Positions 12,901 to 25,638 of a stretch of DNA of 64,000 nucleotides are shown here, piece by piece. The position numbers were made by a program, and so were the translations under genes. Origin of the DNA: Xiphias gladius (Eukaryota > Chordata > Actinopteri > Istiophoriformes > Xiphiidae); contig NC_053413.1 in the NCBI RefSeq assembly GCF_016859285.1, forward strand, positions 16,325,501-16,389,500, in the 5' to 3' direction. Position 1 is the first letter of the stretch, and every line of letters starts with the position of its first letter. A model generated the notes under the pieces. That model did not search any database. It saw only the letters and a list, made by a program, of their open reading frames with translations, and was not told the DNA's origin.

Positions 12901-13639
12901 TAAGTCATCCTCCATGTAGTATGGGACCGTCTTTGGCCACCTGTACTCATCCCCTATTATGGAATTTCGAGTTTGCCTCTGCAGCGGTCAATAAAAGCAA
13001 TCACAAAGATAGGAACGACATCACAAGTCAAGGTGAAAAAAGGCTTTTCACAAAATTCAATTGTGCAGGGGAAAATTAAGAACAGTTAAATTAACATTAC
13101 CTCATCAAGGACAATGTCCCCCTCGACAAGATTCAACCCTGCCTCTGTGGAGACCATGCACAAAGAAAAACTGGTTTACAGTGGTTATTCCACGATAATC
13201 TGGACACATGAGGAGGAAAAGTGTCCGTTTTTCCTCCTGTCTGCGTACCTTCGTTGATGTCAAAAATGTCAAGGTCCCGTCCACCGTCCACATCATAGTC
13301 TGTAAAAGTAGATTAAGTAAAAAAGAATAGAAGAAAATACAGTTGAAGAAACTTAAACTTCAACTTGAGTCTGTGCCTTCCTCGTTGCAAAAAAAATAAA
13401 ATAAAATAAAATAAAATAAATAAATAAAACACATACCTAATACGTTTCCTGTGGGCTAAACAAAAGAGAATTAAAATAGAAATGTTATTGATTTGCAAAT
13501 GTATTAAAATCAGGTTTCTAGTTATCAAATGACAGTAACTCAACAAAATAAACCAATTTCTCACCAAACAAAGGGTGGTACCACAAAAGAGGCATACAAT
13601 GTATAGAAGGAGTACACCTGTAGGTCTTCTTCCTGCCAT
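6985..13639 (-). CDS. mep1b: Meprin A subunit beta, membrane-bound astacin metalloprotease
   Basis: Meprin beta is a type I membrane zinc endopeptidase that cleaves extracellular matrix, mucins and cell-surface proteins. Fourteen exons join in frame to 721 aa (human about 701): 13565-13639, 13437-13455, 13249-13299, 13101-13144, 12900-12978, 11717-11834, 11374-11552, 10594-10812, 10201-10353, 9278-9493, 8707-9174, 8413-8592, 7878-8019 and 6985-7207. A signal peptide (residues 1 to about 24) is followed by a short propeptide, with the activation site at R67-N68 (TRNSIIG). The zinc motif [12 protein letters not shown] is at 158-169 and the Met-turn SMMHY at 213-217. MAM (about 262-427) and MATH/TRAF (about 428-585) domains follow, then an EGF module (about 615-665), a membrane helix (about 673-698) and a short basic tail. 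The start ATG has G at -3 and +4. Exon 2 is a 19-base microexon. The gene is intact. Confidence 0.96.
7471..7760. mobile_element. MITE with about 30-bp terminal inverted repeats in mep1b intron 13
   Basis: The ends are inverted copies. The left end reads AAGGAATAG...GACATTTTGGGAAATA (7471-7501) and the right end reads TATTTCCCAAAATGTC...CTATTCCTTTA (7731-7760). The body includes the segment TTAGCTTAGCACAAAGACTGG (about 7509-7529). It has no transposase, so it is non-autonomous. From memory this resembles a very common teleost MITE with Tc1/mariner-like TA targets; family assignment is not proven here. It lies wholly inside the intron between exons 13 and 14. Confidence 0.8.
12104..12133. repeat. 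(TAA/TGA)n microsatellite in mep1b intron 5
   Basis: A short trinucleotide run (TAATAATAATAATGATGATG) in the 1 kb intron between mep1b exons 5 and 6. Nothing else is recognised in that intron. Confidence 0.8.
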
Positions 13640-16600
13640 GTCCTAAAGTGTCCCCTTGTGTGGGACAGTAAGTGACAGCTCCTGAGCTCTGACAAACACT
13701 CGGAGAGTTCCTTGCAGGGAATAACATGTGCTTACAAGTTGATATTTGACAGAGCTGTAAAAGGACCTGAGATAAACAACACCTTCAATCCACTCTGCTA
13801 TCTGCTAACAAATCTTTAAACATTTGCAGATTAGGTTTAGTGAAACAGTACATGAGGGGGCAGCGCAACAGCCTTGCGGCCTTCCTACCTACCACAATGA
13901 ACAAAACACAAGTAAGTTAGTAATGCACTTAGTCAACCAGGTTTACTTCCGACAAGTAAATTTAACATTCTCAAATATATTTAAATTTCTCAGATACTTA
14001 AGGCTTTGTTTCCATCAACAAACCTTTTTCTACTGTTTCTATAAATACAAGCTTTAATATAAATGTATAAATACAGATACATTGTGACTGCCATGTATAT
14101 CAGACATACAGACATTTTCTTAAGGCTATTTTTTTCAGCGTAATTTTACATTTAATAAAGAAAAATGTCACCTCCTGATACACTTGGGCAGTTCTGTATT
14201 ATTCTAAAGGCTCTTACAAGCAGTTCAAAGCTCATTATAAACCAAATGTTTAGTTTATCCTTGTCATAGATAAGTATTTCCATGGACTTCCTCACAGTAT
14301 TATTTCATGGACATTTTAGAAATGACTGCTGTGCTATTTATGCTTGGTCTCATTCCTTGAAAAATTATAGCATTGTAAAAGCTTAGTAGTTGAGGATTGT
14401 TGACGAATAGTTTTCAAAAGACTTTCTGACGGTACAGCATATGACAAACATACGCAGAATAGTGCATTGTGCTATATCGATGGTTGAATGGCAACCTTCT
14501 TAGAAAATACAAAAGGAATACATCAAAACAGTCACCCTCATCACTGTACCATTACAGTCCAACAACTGAACAAAGAAGCACACTGACAACTGCCTACGCA
14601 GACCAGGGATCCTGGGCGGTTTTCTTTGTTGGTTTGTTTTTCTACTATTGTCAATATACTGTATATGCTTTGACATTCTGTAGTGGATCCACACAATGCG
14701 GCTCTTTGTGTTTTTGCAGCTGCACTAGAAATTTCTTTTTCTTTAAACCTAGCATTAGTAGACACATACTGCTCATATATAAAAAGAAGCTGAATGTGCA
14801 GTCAAGAATTCAACCAAATACCTTAGTTTTTCCCTTCATTTGAGTGTAACATGGCCTGGTAACACTTACTGTTGGTGCCTTTAAAACTGTGTTGCTAGTC
14901 ACAAACAAAGCCCTTGTTTTGGGGCCACGTTGGTTTGAGGGATTTTGGGGAATATATGCTAACATTGCCATAATTTGTCTAATCCTGGAGAACAAATATC
15001 CATTCATCCCTTTTCTACTCTGGTTCTGTTCAGAGTCAATTGATACAACAAACTAAACACATTTACATCCACAGGATATTGAAGGTAAAATACCTCATGG
15101 AACGATCTTGTACCTCAATGACAACCCCACTTATTTTGCATCTAGCAGGCTGCAGATTTTCCGCAAGAGGGAGCTTTTTTAATCTCCAGTTCTACACATG
15201 ACAATCATCCACCTTACCTATAGGGAAGGAAAGTAAGAGCCACATGAGTATACCTCACTGTTGCAACCAGCAGCTAAAGTACACATGTGCCACCTGCTGG
15301 CAATGACTGCTACTGCTGCATTTCTTTTCTTTTATTTTTTTTTTTTTTATATATATAGCTTTTGTTTTACTTTTTTGTCTGTGACTTACAAGTTATATAT
15401 TTGAAACCTGTGCCACCTGTTTAAGTGTAACTTCTAGTGAAAATGTAGCATCATTGTGTCACACTAACCTGTAACTGATACTCAAATAGACATACTAATA
15501 CTTTTGGAACACTTGATCATCAGACAAATTAGCATAAATTCTAATTGTGATACCGTTCAACCAACTGTTTTTCAATTAAAAAAGAAGAAATGTAATTGCA
15601 ACCTTGGTGGTAGCACTAGCTGTCCGTAGGTGGCATACGGGTGCAGAAGTTATCACTTTCCTTACCTGTAGATGGTGCACATCTTCATACCCACATCTGC
15701 ATGTCTTACTTGACGCTGCTATCATTTTTCTTGCCAGTCAGGTAGGACCGGACGAAAGGCAGATCTGTGTCTGAATGATGTTAGCTTAGCTGCTTTTTAT
15801 GCTTCCATCAGCAACAGTGTGTCCTACTTGTCTACACATCTTTGAATCCATGTTATATATGTCCTGCAGGTTGCAGTAGAGACCCCTTGTGCTCATAACG
15901 GTGGTTCCCTCAACCTAAAAATGAACGCACTGATTAATTTCCAAATTAAAGTTTTTCTCAACCGTTTTGGACCAAGAAATAACAACAAAGCTTTGCACTA
16001 TAGATACGTTTTCAGTACGGGTTACTTTTTATCCCCGGGATTTTGTCTATTTATGCCAATTAAAAAGATAGAGGGGAAAATCAAATCCCATAAGGTTGGT
16101 GATCCCTCATGTGTGTCTTATAAGTAACAGTTTTGCTTTTTAATTAATCAGAGAAGGGTTGTCTCTTACTATGAAACTATAGTCTATAAGGCTGCAGATC
16201 ACTGTCCCCTTGATTATAGCAGAACTAGGATGAGGCAGGGGGAAACAATCAAACACAGCTGCCACATTCAGGCAAACTTTGGCCGCCTCGGTGGTATCAT
16301 ATTTTAGGCTCTGGTGATGACTTAGTGATATTTTCTGCCCTCTGCTTTATATTACTTAAAAGATGGGTTCATGGAATTGATGAAACTGATGGAGCCGAAC
16401 GGACTCAGTTCAGGGTCCGGCCATGTGTTTCCTGTGACTCGCAAGCAACTATGAGATTTTATGCAAAAAGGTTGTAGCGTGTGGTGCACCTGCAATATTT
16501 TTAAGTAAAGGCCCGACATACTGCGGTGCTGGGATGGAACCTTACAGCAGATGAAACCCCCCCAAAGTTTGGTAGGTTTCAGGTTTCACGCAATTTTCTG

Positions 16601-19600
16601 GGTTGTTTGTTAAGAGCTTGTCTGTACTCCGTCATGGGGGTGATGCCTGTACTGCACTGTAAGGAAAAAAGCCTTTTTGTGATGAACTCTCATCCCTCCA
16701 GAGCATACTGTAAAAGATTATATTTCTTGTGATTAATGAAGTTCGCATTAATGTCTCTGCTAAGTTCTTTTTCGCATTCATTCATTACACAGTGTTACAG
16801 TTCTTCCCCTTATTTCCTTAAGGTATAGCTCAGGTTCAGGAAAGCCGTTTCCCTTTGATCTGTTGCCTGATCTCATTTTGCCTCCAGTGGAAAACCCCAG
16901 CATGCTTGTAGATTAGGGGAGTCATATAGAACAGGAAACATTGGCCACTTAAGCAGACAAACATCACACAGTAAAACACCATATAGGAATTTTGTGGAAA
17001 CTTAACAAAGCTTAACGTAAATCTATACGTTTTATAATTTCAAGTTAATTCAATTTAAAATGTCTAGTTTTTATTTTCAGACCACTTCAGAACTTATAAA
17101 CATAAGAACTTATAAGAGTTTTTCTGACTTGAAGCGAAGAGGGGAATGAATGAACTACTGAAGTTCTCTCAATTCATTAAATGAAGTTTTTAAAGAAACA
17201 AAACTAGCATGTTGGCAGAATTCCCAGCATGCACTGTTTGAGGGTTAAAACTCCCCAGAGACTCTACTTTTTGGTAGTTTGAGGGAAACAGACACGACGG
17301 AAGCTCAATGTCTAATAATGAAAACAATGCTAACCATGATGAAAGTACTGTATTTTTTGATTTACATTAAAAAAAATTTAATTAAAAAAAAAATGTTTTA
17401 ATATTTTTTTTACTTGGAACAAGAAGTTATATTCAACGGTGCAAATACTAGCCTCACAACTTACCTACTTTACCGCTAGGTGCTGAATCAGCTTTAGCTA
17501 AAAGGCGTAGAAAATTTAAGTACGATGGAATTTAATCGAGTTATGGTTTCTGGTTCTATACAGTGTATCTGTAAAGCATCAATGGGATATATAGCCATAG
17601 GGTCTAACAGAAAGTGATTTGCTGCTTTGCCATAGGTTCCTTCTCAATATTATTTTATAATATTATTTGCTGTTCCTATCTACAGAGATTATTCCTTTTT
17701 TTTTTTTTTCTTTTTTTAATTGATGATACCCGTGGATGAAACTGCAGTTGGGACATGACATGAATTTGAGGACATAAGACAACAGACAAAGCCATTTAGA
17801 TTGTATTAAACAAACAGTAGAATGTAGAAAAGTTGCTAAATGGTCATATTAGGGCCTATATAATGAATTAATTTTGCCACCTGCAAATTATGTGACCCCG
17901 CTCCACCCTATAAAAATTTCCTTGTTCTTTTAGCACAGAGTTATAAATTACGAATGTGATCTGCGTATGAATATCTTCAGTATTTACAGATAGTAAGATC
18001 GTGTTTAGTAATGCCTGCTGTTCTCTTGCAGATCAGTCCTGCTGTGAGTGGTATTGGCACAGCAAGGCTTCCACCACCACTTTAATAACAGGCTCACCCG
18101 TTTCATTGATCTCATGATCAGAGGATGCATGTATCTGTGCATTTCTCCCACATTCATATTTCCTCATTTCCATATAGATTAAAACTCGCATAGCATGCGG
18201 TATCAAGGATAAGACGTATGGCTACTCTGGTTACTGTTTCTGGAAACTTGTAATGTGAGGGAATAATTAATGTATACAGTATGTTAATTATTAGTTACAC
18301 ACTGAAGTCGTTTAATTTTAAAATTACTAAAGTAAACTGATTTATGAGAATTATTCTGTAGGAACAGTGCATGTCCTTTTTTATTTCTCATGTATTTCTT
18401 ACCTGTCCGTTACTGGTTTTCCACCCTGCTCCTCCCCATCACCACCCAGCACCCAGCCCATGTCCGTGGTCCAGGGAGTTCTTCAGAAGTTTAAGGCCAC
18501 AACAATGAGAGAGTGGATCTAGATGGTGGGACTACTGCCACAACTTGACTGAACTTGACTGAACTGTAAAGCAGTAATGGCCGCTAGAGCAAATCATGCG
18601 AGGTGCTGACGACCTGCACGACAAACTACTATAATGCTCAGAGTAGTTACTGCTTTTCTGTTATTGTTATAATTTGGTTTCCTCTTATTGTTTTGTCTTC
18701 TTTATTGCTGATAATGTGTTGGGTTTTTTACTGTACTGTACAACAAGTTTAGAGGCATCATGCAACGTAAAGTTGTTGAGATAAGACATGGTGATATGGG
18801 ACTCCAGCTTGCATTTAATTCCATAATTCTGAATTAAAAGTCTCACTTTGTAAATCAATAGTACTTGGCAGACAAATGAAAGCAGGTCATTGATTTTTTT
18901 ATTGATTTTTTTTATTACTTACTCTTCAAACAATTGCATATGGTGCTCAAAAACACACTTGGCTATGTTTTTCAAGCCATACTGTCACATACTGATTCTG
19001 TCAAAGCACAACACTGCTCTCTGCCTGAGCTGTAGAGGCTAAACATTTTGATAATTACAATACCACGAGGCAATGCGAACAAATCCCACAAATAACCATG
19101 GCAATGACTGTCAGGGTGGAAGGTAGTCAGTCAAAAAATGAATTTGCAGTGGCTCTGAGCAGTTGTAAATTCAGTCATTTTTTTTTTTAGTTTACCAGCT
19201 GTGATCTGAGCTGTTAGTTGTTGGGTGTTTTTGTTGAAATGGAAATCAGATGAAAATCTGATTTAAGCCACTAAACCTGTCCAAGGAACGATCTTGCTGT
19301 GCTGGTGTGGAAAATTCCCTTTGTCATTCCAAGCTCACTGAGCTATTGTTTCATATTGTTTTCTCATGTTTTTACAGACCACTTGTAAAACAACACACAA
19401 ATTGCCCTCACTCAACTGTGTTACAACATCTTCCTCCATTTCTATTCATTTTTCAAGGATGTTGATTGATTTTTTTCTTAATGATTCATAAGCATCCTCA
19501 TTCTATAAAATTCAATCATGTGAAAAGGGGACCATTTAATTAGTGACTTCTAAAACATTCTTCAAAAATCCGTGGTTAATTATGCACATCTGCCCGTGGC

Positions 19601-22425
19601 TCTTTTGTTCAGCACATGACAGTATGAGTGAGAGTGTTATGGAGTAAATGCACTGGTTTACCACAAAAATGACTCGGCCAGAAAAAAATAGAGGATGAAA
19701 TACAGAGAGGACAAATTCTGCTAGGGCCACACGCAACACACTGGTTGTAATGATTGTATGAAGAATATAAAACAAGGCAACATGTGCTGCATTGGTTAAC
19801 TTTTATATGAAATCAGGAAGAAAAAATATTACTCGTTTAGACACTGAGGCTGGCTTCATTTCTGATTTCCCATTAATGACGTTTGTCCCACCGAAAGGGG
19901 CTAGAGGAGCCTTTCATTTTGCCAAAGTACAAACTACTCCATTAAAACCAGAATGGATGGTTCTACAACATGACTGCACACCTGCACAGCTCAATACAAG
20001 AGAACGATTCATGTGAAAAAAATACCTGAGCAGTTGCAGACATAGCTGAAGGTCTTCCAGGCAAGATTTTACATGGACTCTACTTTCTAACAAAGACAAG
20101 ACGCTAATGCATATCTAAAACAACCTCGTGAATACTGACTCAATCCATATTAAAATTTTTAACTTGAAATCACTGCCCCCAGCCAAGAAATAGTCCCACA
20201 CACCTTGTAAAACATCAAACCGCCATTTTTATACGTTGGCTTTTGTATAGATTAAACAAATATATAACATGTTAAGTAATGATCTTTAAATAACATAGAG
20301 TATGTAAAGGCACAAACATCTAAATAACTGTAATATTGTGGTCAGCTGGCCCTCGGTTCTTTTTCAACTGTAATGTTACACAAATAAAACCCTAGAGGCA
20401 GCCACTGCACCTGCATAAACACTGTTACTGATTTAAAAAAAAAAAAAAAAAAGTAAAGAAAACTAGAAGAAGTGTAATTAATATTCTGCCCAATCTTCTT
20501 TAGTCATGACTATCAACAGGCTGCTGCAGCATTTCCTCTCGAGGCAAAGTTTGTGTTAAATGATTTTTCTGTATTCCTACCAGACCACTTTGATGTCCAT
20601 GCTGTGTTATATCTCATTATGCGCATTCATTTCGTTCTACGCTCCGTGGCCATTACAATTAATTCTTTGACAACACCATTACACCTTGAATACACCTTTC
20701 ATCTCAAGCTTTGGCTCAATCTCTTCCAGCCTCCCTCTGTGGTGTTGGTTTGAGTGTGTGTGTGTGTGTGTGTGTGTCTGAATTCACACATGTAAGAAAT
20801 AAGGAGATCATGTGGCATGCAAGGCAGTATTTTCCCTGTGTGTAATTCTTTTGAAGATAATTCATCCCTGCTCTCAAGGTGTGACAAACTGGATTGTTTC
20901 CCTCTCTGCATTTTCTGAGACAAATTCAAAATTAATTTTCTTGTGCCATCATATGTATGGGCCTTTGATCCACTGTGATTGATTTTAATTCATGCTTATG
21001 TGAGAGATTCATAATAGCGAGTTGTAATTAAAAGCAGTTTTTCAAGAAATTAAGAAATTAGAAATAAAGCGCCGCACTGCTGAAACAATAAAGATTCAGA
21101 TGTAACCATTTCAACCCCAGGAACTCTTTGGTTGAGTCCATTATTACAAACTTGTGAGTGGAACAAGGTTGCTAGGACTCAAAGAATTCCAATTTAAATT
21201 CCAGTAAAGATTGCACGGTCTCCAAAGATGCACTATTATAGTGTGCCATGCTGAATTATAGAGAAATGTGCAAAAAAATGACAAAAATCCATAAAAATGG
21301 AGTCTAGAATTTTAATTATTCACCTGTGTAGAGTGTAGATATTTGAACATTGACATATGTTTTGTTGAGTGGGCGCTGTGCTCAAAATGGCTAAAGGGTA
21401 AGGTGCTGACTTTCAGCTTTGATTTCAGAAAGTTTACTGTGTATTGGGTGAACAGCATCCCTCTTATTGTGCTCCTGAATTTTTCAAAAATTGGAGGACT
21501 GTGTATAAAAAGGTTATGAAGGCTACACTTGATGCAGCCGGTATGGACGTGAACACCCCTCGAACAGCCTTGACTCTGAAAGTCAGCCCTTTCACCTGGG
21601 TTAGTGTTCCATTCCACATCCAATGTACCAAAATTGCAGAGAATAAACACTAGATAACGTGTCACCCTGCAGTGTGATAAATGTGACAAATGTGCTGGAA
21701 CGAGCTGATTTTGTACAGAACACGCAAAATGCACATAGGGAACATTAGTTCGAAACACTGAGATGAGCATTTACTGAAATCCCAAACTAGCTGCAGTCAT
21801 AGTGGAAACTGAAAGGGTATTCTCATTTACACTGGTGATTTTTCTCAAAATGCCATTCACCTTTTCAGTTCGTATCTGTTTACTCTCCTTTTCAAACACC
21901 ATCCCTGTGGTTTTGGTAAATGAAGGATTCCTCAGAAATGTGCACTAACAGCAGCTTGTGTTCATTGCGGCTGCCAGATTACCAGTTACGGATAATATAA
22001 AATAATGGAACCATCATCATGAGAACTGTTGTGTATCTGATATTTGAGTTTTCAAACATTTCAGTATTTTTTTACATTTTGATTTTTCAGAAATACTCTC
22101 TTAAACATACTCTCTTCACTTCACTTCACTTCACATTCCAATAGAAATCACCCTGAGGCGCTTCATGCTTTAGCCAGTCATAAAAATGTACAGTAGTTCC
22201 ATATTCATCATTCAAATGAAGTGGTAAACAGAGTCTGTATTGTTTCAGTTGTGAATGACAAGGGAAAGCATTTGGAACATTTATGGAAGGGGTGGGGTTG
22301 GAGGGGGGTGTCTATTAATAGATCTCTAACAAAAAAGCACGCTCTCATCAAGCAGCACTCAGTAACCCTCACACTTCAAGATTTAAAAAAAACACACACA
22401 CACACACACAAAAGACCAAATCCAG
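13640..22425. other. Intergenic region, no gene recognised
   Basis: This is AT-rich DNA between the 5' end of mep1b and the putative opsin promoter. Open frames are short, start and end arbitrarily, and have no recognisable protein similarity or splice-linked neighbours. Small repeats include homopolymer runs (about 15333-15350, 17697-17716, 20431-20452), a (TG)n tract at 20754-20777 and a (CTTCA)n run at about 22114-22133. The first few hundred bases above 13640 should hold the mep1b promoter, but I could not identify a TATA box or any confident site there. Confidence 0.6.
20754..20777. repeat. (TG)n microsatellite
   Basis: A perfect TG dinucleotide run in the intergenic region upstream of the opsin gene. 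Confidence 0.95.
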
Positions 22426-22432
22426 TATAAAG
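22426..22432 (+). promoter_or_regulatory. Possible TATA box of the opsin gene
   Basis: TATAAAG occurs just upstream of a locally GC-richer segment (22440-22690) that ends in plausible splice donors. If used, transcription would start near 22455. A CRE-like CGACGTCA lies at 22504-22511. The link to the opsin is an inference from position and the splice sites; no transcript evidence is available. Confidence 0.35.
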
Positions 22433-22454
22433 ACGCACTTTCAGGCATGAACGC

Positions 22455-22778
22455 ATTCTAATTTTCGAGACACGATGTTTGCAACACCAATATTCAAAGC
22501 AATCGACGTCATTAATTGATCAGAGCTGCTCACAGTTTGCGAGATCTGAAGCTCCAGCTCATTATAGCGAAGCCTCCTGCTCCTCTGTCTCCAGTCAGCG
22601 TGATACCCCGAAGCCCCTCGGAGCGCTGCTGAGAGCGGAGTGGACATCTCTGGGACTTCATCTGGCGGCAGACATAGCCAGGTTTTAAAGTAAGCTCTGC
22701 AACTCACTGGGATCCTCACTGGATCAAGAATAGCATTAGTAGACGCGGATTTAGGTAGTTCCAAACTTATTCGCCGAG
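22455..22778 (+). other. Candidate 5' non-coding exon of the opsin gene
   Basis: The opsin start codon (25639) directly follows a splice acceptor (CTGTTTTCAG), so an upstream exon is expected. The best candidate is this segment. It begins about 25 bases after a TATA box and has two possible donors: AAA|GTAAGC after 22689 and GAG|GTAAGA after 22778, the latter close to consensus. It carries short upstream ORFs (for example one starting at 22472 and stopping within 15 codons) and no frame that reads through to the opsin, so it would be leader sequence. Confidence 0.35.
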
Positions 22779-25638
22779 GTAAGACATTTTTTTTTCCTTG
22801 GTCATGAGATAAAAGCCAAAACTTAGTGGTCTTGTGAGCAATTTGCGTATAAGTCATGTCAAAGGCGCTAACTGACTGAGATATTCGGCAACATTTTTGC
22901 TTCTACAGTATAAGATATTATGTGTCATTTTTCTTTCTTTAGATTCCTACATCAGTCAGTTGTTTTACATCCACTGCACTAACGCTCTCAAGTTTTCCAG
23001 CCAGCAGTAGCACATGCTATAGTGGTTTCTTGGCCCTAATTAAGTGTGCGTAACAAGGCGCGTCTGGATGACTTTTGCGCCTTTACGCACGGAGCCAGTC
23101 AGTTTAGTTGCTCAGAATTGCCTCTAGTACACGGCTGCACAACTGCTCGTCAGCCTGAAGACGCCTCATGCAGTGCTGTGAGCGCTGACAGTTCTGTTTG
23201 GGGTAGATCTACACTATTTGGAGTTATTATTTCCTCATTTTCCTCTCGTGCGTATGTTTTTTTGTACGGATGCATACTATAGTAATTGTTAGAATAGTAA
23301 TATAAAGTCATTCTTAATCACGTTACTGCCTCATAAGAAGAAATGAGGAAGGTCACCTCACATTTTCATTCATCTGACTCTTTTATATTGGCAGACATGT
23401 TCATTTATTAACTATATTTATGCCCTTGAGCTCATGTTTTTTTTTTTGGATATGTTGATACTTATTTTTTGTTTTAAATTTTCTAATTTGTAGAAAAATA
23501 AATTTGCTCTATAGAGACAGTGTGTGGCTGGCTTTGTGGCTATTTCAACACTCTGTTAAAAGGGATAATTTGTTATATTATATATCGACTTCAAATTTAT
23601 TACAAAGTATAAAAAGTAAGAATCTCCAAGTGTCATCTTTGGAGAGCCACACAGACACATTCTACAAATAAAGAAGAAAAACTGTTTAAATTTTTTGTTC
23701 TATGTAATATTTGTAAAATCTGAGGAATTTTATTGTTTGTCTTCACACTGTGACCCTGAACTGTACAGACCACATTGCAAACAGTTAGAATTAAAAAAAA
23801 TTTTTTTTGAATCTATGCTGCTCTGTTTCACCAACACTTGTGTTTCTCACACGTCCACATGCAACCATGAAAGGCCGATCTTCTCTGGCAAGACCATGTT
23901 TATGCATACAGCATGTGTGGTTCAGCAGCCTATAGCTAACCAGACAGGGACAGATTAAGACAGGTAATGTAGAGGCTACAGAGGAGAGACAAGCATTGTA
24001 CATACTCTCGCACTGTTTCTCCAAATGCTTTATATTTGTTCCATCTGGTGGAATTATTATAAAAATATGTCAAGAGAAATCTGAGAAAGTGAGAGTTTGT
24101 CTATCGAGGCAATATCTAACACAATTTTGCTGGCTGCAACTGGCTCTCCCTGTTTTACCAGGACAAGAGTGTGGACAGTCAATCGAACCAGCAACAGGTG
24201 AACAGAGAGTTTGAGAAAGAAGAAGAGACAGACAGAAGCATTCATACTCACAGCAATACAGACATACATAAAACAATAGAAAGTGGAGAAGGGGAGAATG
24301 GACCAGTCACAAAGTCTGCTGCTCATTAATACGAGAAGAACGAGCTTTGTACCATGTTCAACTAATGCAAGTAAACTTCATCAATTCAGTAACAAATGCT
24401 GACACAATACAGTGTTTATTGTAAAGGATAATTCCCTAAATGGTTAAGGGACATTTATGCTCTATGAGGAATAATACAGGCCTGTATTGTAGTAATAACC
24501 CGTTTTAAATCTTAATCTGCAAGTCAGACACTTCAGGAATTAGCATGTGAAAATGCTTTAATTATTTGTAGCATTCCCTGCACATCTGGCATGTATAAAT
24601 AAAAGTGTAAAAAGTGTTTTATAGGTCTTGCAACACTGAAGTGCAGCAAAAAATGGTTTCTGAACTGCTGAGCATGCTTGAATGAAGAAAGCACGCCAAA
24701 TCCCAGGATTTGTATTCATGTATGAATATAGTTACAGTGCAGTGCGTTATTGTCAGTACGGCTGTCTTTTTTTAATCATACCTGATAAGGTTTGGCTCTA
24801 AAAATCTGTTGCAGTGGTAGAATTTGAAATACTGCTAGAGTTCAGGTTACTGGAAAATACAGTACTGTGTCTGACAATAGGAACAGCACTCGGGGATTTG
24901 TTTAAGCTGAATTTCCCTGTTAACTATTATTGAAGCACTTGCTCATTGACCCTCATGCCATCCATCGATCTATGTCTGTCCATCCCCATCTGATTTTAGC
25001 TGCTTCAGCAGCTCCGTTTCCATGCTTTCCCACGAAAACATGGAAACTGAGAGTGTTGACAACGTGATCACATGGGTATCTTAAAGACATATGCATGCAT
25101 TATTTCTTTGGATTACAGACACATGTAAATCATATTCATTTAATGGTAGTGAAAAAGGCTAATAAAATCACAAACCAAATTCAGTTATATGACTACCCTC
25201 TGACTTAATCTTATTTTTCCATGTGAACATGAAGTTTCACAATTGAAAGGAAGAATTACACATACGGAATAACTTAGATTTTACACATATGGAACAAACG
25301 TTTTTGACAAACAGTGCTGCAGAAAGGTCAACACTGTCGACTGTTAACAGTCAGCAACACAAGGGAGCTTTGAATACATGAAAGCACTTTAGTCTAAGTT
25401 GCCACACTTTAAGGTCACTTGTAAAAATCACCTATGCATTAGTCAAGCAGCTGAGTGCAAAATGTTCTACAGCAGGCAACCTACGGTGGCACGCATTTCT
25501 GTCTGCAACAGTGTCTTTTTCGATCCGACCACTGAGAGAAGCTAAAGTCTGGTTTTAAATACACAGATTTAAAAGCTAATATGTTATCAGTTAGAACAGT
25601 CCCTCACATTAACTCTTGAAAAAAAAATCTGTTTTCAG

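Noticed and set aside
21312-21770. 152-codon minus-strand open frame in the intergenic region
   Set aside because: The residues match no family I know, and there are no convincing splice partners, promoter or polyadenylation signal. It may be part of an old repeat.
22441-22857. 138-codon minus-strand open frame near the opsin promoter
   Set aside because: No recognisable domain; it lies opposite the GC-richer leader segment of the opsin, where open frames arise easily.
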